A stretch of 64,000 nucleotides of DNA from positions 1 through 64,000 of the forward strand of contig JAVBLR010000003.1 in assembly GCA_031553395.1 (NCBI GenBank). Direction: 5' to 3'. Below the pieces are notes generated by a model. The model saw only the letters and a program-made list of their open reading frames with translations, ran no database searches and was not told the origin of the DNA. How positions within the stretch are numbered: the stretch's first letter is position 1; each line of letters opens with the position of its first letter. This stretch comes from WRGA01 sp031553395 (GTDB taxonomy: Bacteria > Bacteroidota > Bacteroidia > Bacteroidales > WRGA01). The position numbers and the translations under genes were made by a program. This document shows, one piece after another, positions 9,587-19,100 of the stretch.

Positions 9587-10033
9587 TTACTTGCGACGTA
9601 CAAGAATCAAATTAATATCTCCAATTCCAAGAGGTTGTTCCTTGCAAAGGATAAAATCATTAACATTGATTTTTATAGTATCACCACTTTGAACTTTCAG
9701 GTCAATAACTATTCGAACCTTACTATTGTTATTAATGCTTTTTGTTTCTTTCAAAAGAACTTCATTCAAATAAATCCTTGAATATGGTATTTCTTCTCCC
9801 TTGTATTTTATCTCAAATTTTTCAGGATTTAAGACTATGGGATTATTTAATTTAAAATTCAGAAGTATAGGAATCTGCTCACCAATTGTAGAACCAGAGA
9901 CATCAATTTCTCCACATTCAAAAGCAAAGCTTTTTTGAAAACCATTACCATCTATCTCAATGTTAAACCAATGAGGATCACAAGATGATAATAAAAAAGA
10001 GAATAATAACAAAATATAAGTGTTTGTCTTCAT
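9587..10033 (-). CDS. Lipoprotein, probable immunity for orphan tip 3
   Basis: The ATG at 10033 is preferred over an upstream in-frame start at 10060 because it yields a classic lipoprotein signal (MKTNTYILLLFSFLLSSC) with cysteine at residue 18; the mature chain has about 130 residues. The predicted product is a lipid-anchored, strand-rich protein in the periplasm or outer membrane with no family I recognise. It follows the metallopeptidase-like orphan tip at 10051-10614 by 17 bases, the immunity position. Location outside the cytoplasm suggests protection against a toxin acting in the envelope. Function is inferred. Confidence 0.65.
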   Translation of the reverse strand: MKTNTYILLLFSFLLSSCDPHWFNIEIDGNGFQKSFAFECGEIDVSGSTIGEQIPILLNFKLNNPIVLNPEKFEIKYKGEEIPYSRIYLNEVLLKETKSINNNSKVRIVIDLKVQSGDTIKINVNDFILCKEQPLGIGDINLILVRRK

Positions 10034-10050
10034 TTTATTGATTTTTGTTT

Positions 10051-10614
10051 TTACCACCAAAAGGCTCCGTAGGCTTGTGCTTCAAAATAATTTGCCCTTA
10101 AAATAGGACTTCGCTTCATTAAGATAGCATCAATTCCTTGCAATCCATAATTCGATAGAAATCCGAAATTTTGCACAAATGAATTAACACTGAAAGACCT
10201 TGACTGCCAAATATGATGCATCTCATGCGATTGATGAATTCCATTTGCATACCCATCTGGTCCCATAACAGAATATGGACCCCAAGAACCTTGCATATAC
10301 TCCATTAATCCACCGGAGTAAACAGATGCTAAGTTTTTCCAGTCAAAGGTGGCATTTCCTCCGAAAAATGCACGATTGCCTAATCCCAAAGTATTCGTTA
10401 TAATGTTTCCTAAATTATTCTGCCATTGCAATAATTTCTGACCTTTACCAAGTGTAAGGTTAACAGGACCTACGCCCAAAGAGACTTTTGAAAAAGGGTC
10501 ATTGCCTGCCGCCCAATTATTTCCAATAGAGCCTCCTGCTGTTCCAATCATTTGATAACCTAATTTACCTCCAAATTGAGCAACTGCATTGTTTGAGCCG
10601 AAAGCTTTAACCAT
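10051..10614 (-). CDS. Orphan RHS toxin tip 3 (HExxH metallopeptidase-like)
   Basis: This open frame of 187 residues begins MVKAFGSNNAVAQFGGK with the glycine/alanine-rich linker typical of the region after an RHS core, but the core itself is missing. Residues around 130-145 read HQSHEMHHIWQSRSF, a HExxH zinc motif with the extra Gln of the HExxHxxQ pattern; near the C-terminus NYFEAQAYG could supply the third zinc ligand (Glu). The toxin tip of RHS protein 2 shows the same pattern (HERSHVFQQ ... YWADQYE). No signal peptide or promoter is visible, so the cassette is probably silent until recombined onto a full RHS gene. The cruciform repeat copy B lies directly upstream. Confidence 0.7.
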   Translation of the reverse strand: MVKAFGSNNAVAQFGGKLGYQMIGTAGGSIGNNWAAGNDPFSKVSLGVGPVNLTLGKGQKLLQWQNNLGNIITNTLGLGNRAFFGGNATFDWKNLASVYSGGLMEYMQGSWGPYSVMGPDGYANGIHQSHEMHHIWQSRSFSVNSFVQNFGFLSNYGLQGIDAILMKRSPILRANYFEAQAYGAFWW

Positions 10615-10620
10615 TCCAAA

Positions 10621-10694
10621 CCCCCCCCGATCGCGCAGTTTTGTAAACCGTGCGTTAATTACATACCGATTACAAATCGGCGCGAGCTGGGGGG
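10621..10694. repeat. Cruciform repeat, copy B (cassette boundary)
   Basis: A C-run (10621-10628) pairs with a G-run (10689-10694), then tcgcg (10631-10635) with cgcga (10681-10685); the interior hairpin ccgattacaaatcgg (10666-10680) is identical to copy A. It separates orphan tip 3 from the lipoprotein gene of cassette 2. Confidence 0.8.
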
Positions 10695-10715
10695 ATAATC
10701 ATAATTTTTATTTAT

Positions 10716-11180
10716 TTATTTATTCTCTAATAAGTCATTATAATGATATATGAAACGATACCTTGCGTTACCTTCTATATCTTTTTTATGGTATTCGACA
10801 ATTAAATCATTAAACTCTGACATATCACAAATATTTATTAACTCTTGTGCTATTGACGTTGTTTCTTTTCTCAGGTTATCTTCTATTTGATCTAAACTAT
10901 CCAAACGTACAAAATGATCTATTGGAAGTTTTTTAAAATCTAAAACATTAGTAGTTGGATTACAGATTATTATTATTGGAGCATGAATTTCAGGAAAATA
11001 TACTTCTTCTTGGATTCTTTTTGTATAAATAATCACAGAATCAGCCTTTAATTCCTCTTTTATTCTTGATTTTAATAATTCAATATCTTCTGTACAAACC
11101 AAAGGGGTTGCAGGTCTTTTAACAAACATACAACTGGTTGTAAAGAACATAATTAATATCAAATATATTGTATTTTTCAT
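10716..11180 (-). CDS. Lipoprotein, probable immunity for orphan tip 2
   Basis: The protein has 154 residues with a lipoprotein signal peptide (MKNTIYLILIMFFTTSC, Cys17). The mature domain is mixed alpha/beta and matches no family I recognise. Its start codon overlaps the stop of the orphan tip 2 reading frame by ATGA (11177-11180), so the two were translationally coupled. It is the second of three lipoproteins that each follow a toxin tip in this array. The predicted role is envelope-located immunity; this is inference from position and localisation. Confidence 0.65.
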   Translation of the reverse strand: MKNTIYLILIMFFTTSCMFVKRPATPLVCTEDIELLKSRIKEELKADSVIIYTKRIQEEVYFPEIHAPIIIICNPTTNVLDFKKLPIDHFVRLDSLDQIEDNLRKETTSIAQELINICDMSEFNDLIVEYHKKDIEGNARYRFIYHYNDLLENK

Positions 11181-12525
11181 CTGTATTGTAAATATCTTTT
11201 AGCGTTAATTGTATGCATATCATATACCGTATTATCTAGTCCTGTAATACTTCTAACCGCACCATCCATAGCTTCCCGACTAGCTTCAACATAATGAGAC
11301 AAGCCTGTCTGAACTAATCCAATACTAAAACTCCTTGATGGATAATACTTTGCTGCATAAGTCTCAGTTATAGGAATACCTAAAATTTTAGCAACGGTTA
11401 TTGTTCTTGATTCAGAAATAAAAGCATCCTTTGTGCCAGAATATGAATCATATTGCCCCCCTGTGAAAGATTTAGAATAGTTATCAAAATTTTTCAATTT
11501 AGCATAATATTTGCTAAAAAAACCATTTTTTTGAACAACAACATCCTGATTTACTTGTTCTTCTGAATAACCTGAATCTATTAAAAATGCTCTAAGTGCT
11601 CTAACTTGTAGATTTGTTTGCATATTATTTTGTTGAATATGCTTTGCATGATTCAATAGTCCTATGGTTGCCCCAGTAGCTGCTCCACGCCAGAAATTTC
11701 CGCCAGATAGTTTCGCTCCAACCCCTCCAGACAGTGATGAAAAACTTATTTGTCCTAATGCTGATTCAGCAAAACTCCCCCCAAAAGCAGAAAAGCCTGA
11801 ACCTGCCAAAGAGCCAAGACCAGCTGAAGCAAAACCAGAAATAAAGCTCCACCTGTAAGCTCAGATAGCATGCCATTTGCAAAGCCATGTGTGTATGCTC
11901 TGCCTATTTCACCCATAATTCCGTTACTACCTACAGGTCCAAAGGCTGAACCGATTCCTGCACTTACAGCTCCAGAAATAGCGCCAATACCAACAGCCTG
12001 ACCAAAACCACTCCAGCTCCAGTTACTAAATCCACCATTGCTAAATGCTATACTAGCTGTATAACCAGCACCTCCAATGACAGCACCCCAGCACATGGCA
12101 TCTAAAATAGTTCCAATGCCAGGCAAGAAAAGTGAAAATATAAACTCCCCACTTGGGTCGGTATATGAAAAGGGATTATTTAGGCAATAACTATACCTGT
12201 TAAAATTTAACCAATTATCCGGAGCCTGCACAAATGGATCAGGACTCAAGAACATGCTTGTCAAAGGGTCATACACCCGGCCATTCATATTGATAATCCC
12301 AAACATATCTAAATGTTCGTGCATGGTAAATCCACGATTTATAATCCACGAGGTGCGGGTGTCGGGTTGGGACCAATCATTTGGTTTGCGCCGGTTGCCC
12401 CACGGGTCGTAGGCGTAGCGTTCCACTACCTGCCCTTGCTCATTTGCCAATGCCATCAAAGAACCCAAGTGGTCGTAATACCCATAATACAAGGTTTCTG
12501 TATTGCCTGTTGTTATATATATTGC
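11177..12525 (-). pseudogene. Orphan RHS core plus toxin tip 2, with a frameshift
   Basis: From about 12525 the frame reads ITTGNTETLYYGYYDHLGSL and follows RHS toxin 2 nearly residue for residue to the end of the core (SYCLNNPFSYTDPSGEF), then diverges into its own Gly/Ala linker and an unknown tip ending MHTINAKRYLQYR. There is no ATG, signal peptide or promoter. A one-base deletion near 11841-11846 (one A too few in the plus-strand run aataaagc) splits the gene: the first frame ends in a nonsense tail, the second begins LAGSGFSAFGGSFAESALG. Restoring the base gives continuous AFISGFASAGLGSLAGSG. The tip shows no catalytic motif I can name. The core homology would let it recombine with RHS toxin 2. 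Confidence 0.85.
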
Positions 12526-12528
12526 GCC

Positions 12529-12593
12529 ACTCGCGCGGTTTTGTAAACTGTGCGTTAATTACACACCAATTACAAATTGGCGCGAGCTGGGGG
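12529..12593. repeat. Cruciform repeat, copy C (cassette boundary)
   Basis: Outer arms ctcgcgc (12530-12536) and gcgcgag (12580-12586). The inner hairpin is ccaattacaaattgg (12566-12580) where copies A and B have ccgattacaaatcgg: both sides of the stem changed together, keeping it perfect. RHS-core homology of the orphan ends exactly at its edge. Confidence 0.8.
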
Positions 12594-12638
12594 AGGAACA
12601 ATAATAAATGTCCAAATTTAAAAAGGTGATTTTTCATG

Positions 12639-13169
12639 CTACATTCTTCTCGTTCCCGTTGGCTTTAATATAATACACTTTTCTATTTTTGCACCTTCTT
12701 CATTTCGCAAATCCAAAAATAAGAAAAGTTTATGCTGTGGATTTTTTATTTTCAATGTGCGAAAATTCCAAATAGATGGCCACTCTACGGTTTTATAAGT
12801 AATACAATCAAAATCTGTCACTTGAAAATATAGGTATAATATTTTTTTTTCATTCTCACCTAATTGATAATTAAGAGAATCCGAAAATATTTCATATTTC
12901 AAAACTACTGAATCTGTTCGTAATTCTAAAGAAGGATTCTGTCCAATTAATATACTATTCTCTTTGTTGTTTAATATTTCTAAATGCACACCTAAATGGA
13001 GAGAGGTGCATCCCGTCGCAATCGTATTGCCCTCAATTAATCGTACATCGATCGAATCTTTCTGATAAGGAGGTTGAATATCCGCTATAGAATATATTAT
13101 TTGGGGCGGATAACAAGATGTAAACACTAAAGATAACATCATCACAAGAAAAAATACTTTTTTTTTCAT
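12639..13169 (-). CDS. Lipoprotein, probable immunity for RHS toxin 2
   Basis: The protein has 176 residues with lipoprotein signal MKKKVFFLVMMLSLVFTSC (Cys19). The mature part is strand-rich; no family recognised. It begins 9 bases after the stop of the RHS toxin 2 gene. That toxin's tip carries a HExxH zinc-peptidase motif, so an envelope-anchored inhibitor would fit a protease acting outside the cytoplasm. It resembles the lipoprotein at 9587-10033 in size, localisation and partner type, although clear sequence identity is not visible by eye. Function inferred. Confidence 0.65.
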   Translation of the reverse strand: MKKKVFFLVMMLSLVFTSCYPPQIIYSIADIQPPYQKDSIDVRLIEGNTIATGCTSLHLGVHLEILNNKENSILIGQNPSLELRTDSVVLKYEIFSDSLNYQLGENEKKILYLYFQVTDFDCITYKTVEWPSIWNFRTLKIKNPQHKLFLFLDLRNEEGAKIEKCIILKPTGTRRM

Positions 13170-13178
13170 TTTTAAATA

Positions 13179-16100
13179 TTATGGAGTTAAGTATTCATAT
13201 TGATCTGCCCAATAATCCAAACATCTGTCATCATAATAAGTTTTGTTACCAGAATATCCAGGATCTATGATATATTCATATAGAGTTCTTTTGTAAAAAT
13301 TAAACCCACCTATGACTTTTTGTTGAAAAACATGAGATCGTTCATGTGCTAAAGTTCCATGATACCACTGCACCTCTCTTGGATCTTTAGAGTTTAAGTA
13401 TTTAATATTTACCATCATATCTCTTCCTAATGTTATAGCAGGAGTGAAAAATTTAAGGAGTCCACCACGTCTGTAGCGTGGATAACTATTTTTTATTCCA
13501 AAAGCGGCATCATCATCAGCAAAACGTTCTCTCGCACCAGGAGGAAGATTTATACTTCCCATTAATCCTATTCTTAATCCTGCCATACCAGTGCTAAGCG
13601 CAGCTCCTGTTAGAGCCCCTTTCCACATGTAGCTGGCATCCTGTTCCATTGCAGCCATCATTGCGCCACTAGAAAGTCCAACTGCTGCGCCTTTTAATGC
13701 AGAATGTCCTAATTCATACATGCCATTTTTTAAGGCACCTCCTGCTACACCTGAAAAATCTCCGATAGCAGCACCAACACCACCAGAAATACCTCCTCCA
13801 AATCCACCCATAACCGAACCTTTAATCATGCTGTTCATGATATCGCTAAAATTACCTCCCATCAAAGCTGTCATTCCGGCGCCACTAATTCCTCCGGATA
13901 GCATTCCACCAATTGCACCTCCAACTATACTTGCACTTATGGAACTTGAGCTTCCGGCAATCGCCGAACTTACAATATTGCCCCCTATTCCGGCACCAGC
14001 CCAACCAGCAAGGCCTCCAATTCCGATACCGGCATAAGTTTGCCAATTCTTATAATCCCATTTGAAAGGATTAAAACTATGATTTACAGAAGAACCGCCC
14101 AAATAAGCTCCAATGGCAACTGGAATCAACCACCAAAACTCTCCCGTCGGATCTGCATAAATCATTGGGTTATTCATGCAATACCCATACCTATTGTAAT
14201 TCAGCCAATCTCCGGGTGATTGCAATTGTGGGTCGGGACTCAAAAACATGCTTGTCAATGGGTCATACACCCGGCCATTCATATTGATAATTCCAAACGC
14301 ATCCAGATGCTCGTGCATGGTAAATCCACGATTTATAATCCATGAGGTGCGGGTGTCGGGTTGGGACCAATCATTTGGGTTGCGCCGGTTGCCCCACGGG
14401 TCGTAAGCGTAACGTTCCACTACCTGGCCTTGCTCATTTGCCAATGCCATCAAAGAACCCAAGTGGTCGTAATACCCATAATACAAGGTTTCTGTATTGC
14501 CTGTTGTTATAAAGATTGTGCCACCACTAAGGTAATGTATTTTTTTTGTAATACCGGCAGCATTGGTAACTTCTTCGTAATTGCCCAGGTAGTAACGGGT
14601 TTCCTGTATTGCATTGTTTACTTTGTATACCGATTTTCTTCTTTGCTCATCAATACCATACATCAGTGCGTATGTTTTGTTGCCTTGCGCAAGCGTACTT
14701 ACTTTCTTGAAATCGGTGTATGTAATACTTAAACCATCAGCAGGCATTTGTGTGGGTACTCCCGAAATGGATGTAAGCGCATGAGGCGATTTGCCGTTTT
14801 CCCCATAATTAAAAGTAAAGTTACTCAAGTCGCTTTTTTGAGAAATAGTACCGGTAGTCGTATTATAAACAATATTGGACTGTTTGGTTAAGTTTCCGGA
14901 ATAATCATACACATTCCAATTGGTAAGCCTGTTCTGGACATCATATATATAACTTTCCTCCTGATCTTTCACATAGTTGTCGACACGATTTGATAAATTT
15001 CCTTTGTTGTTAAAATTCCAACTCATATCAATCTGCCCACCATATAAACCGGTTGAAAAGCCTCGATAATCATACCATCGTTGTATTTCTTCAGCACCTT
15101 TTTTCTCTAATGTGATTTGCCCTTTCGCGCTTTCTTCTAACGCTTGCCAAATCAACCGTCCGGAACGGTCTTTTACCGAAGTTAGAAAACTATATTTATC
15201 GTATTCGTTGATCGTGTAATAACCTGTCGGATGGATTTCTTTTTTTATTCGCCCATATATATCATATTCTGTTCCCGTTACAAACGTTTTATTGTTTTCG
15301 ACTACTTCGGTTACTTGGGTAATTCTATCCATCGGGCCGTATCGATAGGATTGGGAATGTTTATTGGCAATTGATACCTGTTGCAGGCGATATAGATTAT
15401 CGTAAGCATAATTGGTTGTTTCTCCGTTTCGCTGTTTGTAGTTCAGCAAGCCGGAAGGATGGTAATGATAATTTGTGGTAATTAAAGAAGCATTGTGCAC
15501 TGCTTGTTTTTCCCATACCAACTGTCCCCAACCATCGTAGTTGGAAGTGATTACTCCGGCGCTTGGGTCGGTCAGTTTTGTGCGGTGGCCTTGCAAATCA
15601 TATTCCATACCGACGGTAAGGGAACTGCCGGTACCCCCTTCGGGCGTGGCTGTTTTGAGCAAGCCATTGGCGTAATATGTAAAATTAACCTTCTTTTGGT
15701 TGGTTTCTTCTTCAATTACCAAGCCTGCCGAATTTATCGTTGTTTTCTTTGTGCCGGCAGGAGACGTAACGGTAGTGGTTGAGCCATGAGCATACGTGTT
15801 TGTCCCCATGGGAGTAGCCACGTTTGAAATTCGCCCATAGTTATCATAAGCATAAGTAGCAGCCCATGTTTTGCCTGTGTTCTCGAAATAAGGCTCGGAA
15901 ACACGATAAACCTGCCCTTTGGCATTGTATTCCGTATCAACCATTATTTTCTTATTGTTTAACCCATACGAATCTTTCCTGACTTCGCGGCCTAAAGCAT
16001 CATACCAAACCCAAACCGGCGCTTGGCCGGAAGTTTCGGAATAGCTGTAAAACTTGGCATTAACCGGTTTTCCCGGCGTTGTTCCTGCCCATTGCAAGAC

Positions 16101-19100
16101 ATTAACGGTCTTTATCCCATCGGGATAAGTTGTTTGTGTAAGCCGTCCGAATCCGTCGTATTGATAGCTTGTAGTTCCCATCCTGTCAACTTTACTCATC
16201 AACAGCCCCTTCGATTCATCGTAATGGTACATAATTGTTTCATTGAATTGATCATCTTTTTCCGTTTCAACGAATCGCCCGGAACGAGTGTACGTAAATG
16301 TTTGAGACCTGGAACCCGGATTGCCGTCTCCGTCTTTCGCTTTAACGGTTACTTTTCCCGGATTACCGCCGTTGTATTCTGTGTAAAAAGTTTGTACCTG
16401 ATTAACGTCTGTCGAATCTTTTGTATGCTGAAGCATATTGCCGGTATCGTTGTAGAAAAAATGTTCCTTTCTGACAATATCGTCCTGTCCCACTGTTTTT
16501 TGTGTGATTTGCCTGAAAGACGGTTTGTTGGGATACCAGCCTCCTTTCTGTATGTATGCAATTTCTTCAACGGAAGAGAGCGCAGAATTTCCACTTCCAA
16601 GTTGTGTAGTAATCTTTGTAGGATTATTATAGGCATCATACGTGTTAAATGTTTTGATAGACATTGTACCATTCAATCCATTTCTTTCTGTTATCTCTTT
16701 TACTTGCATCGAATAACGCTTATTCCCTTTATTTGTTAATTCAAAAGTAGTTTTCGTCCGGTTAATGTCGACTCCTTCGTAAAGCCGGGAATATGTCGAG
16801 CTAGGAATGATACATGCAAAATCAGGTTCAAACCCATTCAGTGTATAATTAATAATTCCATCCGCATTTGTAATAGTGCTTCCTAAATAACCAAGAACTC
16901 CTTTAAATGGATGAAGCACTAAACTTCCAAAACCAAAGGAAGAAGTCCGACTGTAATTTAAGTCTGAATTTGATTCGCTAACAAATTGTACTAAGGGCAT
17001 TCCTGTTGTATACCTGAAATAGGGAGTAACCATTGGACTCAAGTTTGTTTCACTTTTTTGCGGTATATATTGAATGGAGAGGCTATTCCCATAAGAATCT
17101 TTAATTTCTCCCAAAAGGAAACGATACATATCGTGCTCATATTGATTTATTGAAAAATGTTCTTTTTCCAATATATCTTTATAATGCCCCGACCGGTATA
17201 AACTCTTTCTTCCGGTGCCGCCAAAATGCGCTATGGTCAAGTATTTATAATCTGTTGAATAAGATGCTCCGAAACATTTTTCCAAATAGGAAGTTTCTTT
17301 ACCATAATTGATTGGTTGCATTTTTACCTGATTATTTACGAACGAACCAAGTGCAATATTTCCGGAAAAAGTTGCATTTATGAAACCGGTATTGTTATTG
17401 CCATTCAATAAATTCGGATTGTTGAAAAAATCGCATAATATAGTTTTAGATTCATTGTTAAATGTACTTCCGAGGCTTTGAATGCGATACTTGCGATCAA
17501 ACAATACCACGATATCTAAAAATCCATCCCCATCTAAGTCATCAATCCTCAGATCTTTCAGTACTATATCTTCATTGCTATAGTCGATATCGTAACCCCA
17601 GCTGTCGGGAATAAAATACGGGAAGTGAGTAACAAGCTTGTCGCTTGTTACCAATGTGCCCGAAACAATATCGAAACTGTTATTCTTATTCCGGAAAAAA
17701 GCCTTATAACAAATGGCATCATCTAAAATATCATAGTCAATCGGGTCTAAAACAACACCTTCTATACTTGCGGCAAACAAGTCTGTTACCCCATCCTGAT
17801 TCAAGTCCGCAACACTTAAATGATCATAAAAAAAGCCGTCGGTGATAGAATATATTTCCTGAAGTGCATATTCAGCTCCGTTTTTTATTGCCCGGTATGC
17901 TGCGAATCTGTTGAGATCCTTAAAACCTACATCTACCTTACCATCGCCATCAAAATCGCCCTGATAGACTTGTATTCCTCCCAAGAAAGGAAAACTCAAC
18001 GGCGAACTGATAAATTGTCCGTTTTCATATTTGATAAACAATCCGCTGTAACATTTGTCTTTAATTACGACAATTTCGGCTTTCCCATCCCCATCAAAAT
18101 CTCCGGTTACTACTCCGTAGCTTTTATTGCTGAAAGTAGCAGTCGTATCGGTATAAATAGTAAAAGTTCCAAAAGATTTGTCGATTGTCCTGATACGAAG
18201 TTCGTAACTGTAAATATCCTTTATTACATCTACTTCCATTTCTACTTCTTTTCCATTCACTCTCACTTTCACTTTTTCTTTCACCATAAAAAATGATGAC
18301 AAGCGCTTTACCTGATACAGGTAGTCGTTCTTTCCATCGCCATCTATATCTGCAAAATTCTTTATCAACGTACTGGTAAATTTCTCTTCACTTTGCATAT
18401 CCAATTCCTGGCTATGGAATGATTGCATTTCATCGGCATTGTTCAGGAAAATTTCCTGTACATAAGAATCACCCTTTTTACCCACAAATACCATGTCGTC
18501 ATATCCGTCACTGTTAAAATCCAGTATATCGGGAGGGGTTTCCATGTAAGGAAGCATCTGGTAGGTGAAATTATTTCCGGATACAGCCTCAGTTGAAAAG
18601 TTGAACCGGATCGGTTCCAACTTCTCATTGTTTGCATAGACTTCTATTTCAGCGCTTCCTGCATCATTATCAGGTTTTAATACATATTGTTTCAGGTCTT
18701 CATTCGTTCCTTTTCCTTTTGTCGATATGCGAATAAGTCGAGCGCTGTTTTTTATCTCATTGCCATGTATATAATAACTGTTCCCTTCTCCTTGTACATA
18801 AGCGAACTCAACGGAACCTCCACTGTAATGGATAGCAGATAAAACAAACTGGCCGAAAACAATGCTATAGGTATATTCTATGGTATTCCCGTTGTTGTCG
18901 GTTACTTTTTCCAAGTACCAGCGGTATGCACCTGTCTCAGCTGCAGGGATCAAACGTGAATTGTCATTCGTACCATATTCCATTTTTTTGCCATCGGGAG
19001 TTTCCACTACAAAGCGCTTAGGCCCATCTCCTAAAGTTTCATACGATATGATGCGTGTCGTTTGATTGTTTTCTGTGAAGTATACAGTCCCATTTTTTCC

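Noticed and set aside
9493..12593. Cruciform repeats as integron attC sites
   Set aside because: Cassette-like spacing and folded structure are suggestive, but the centre gcgttaattac does not fit the GTTRRRY/RYYYAAC core sites and no integron integrase is in the window. A REP-like element is the simpler reading.
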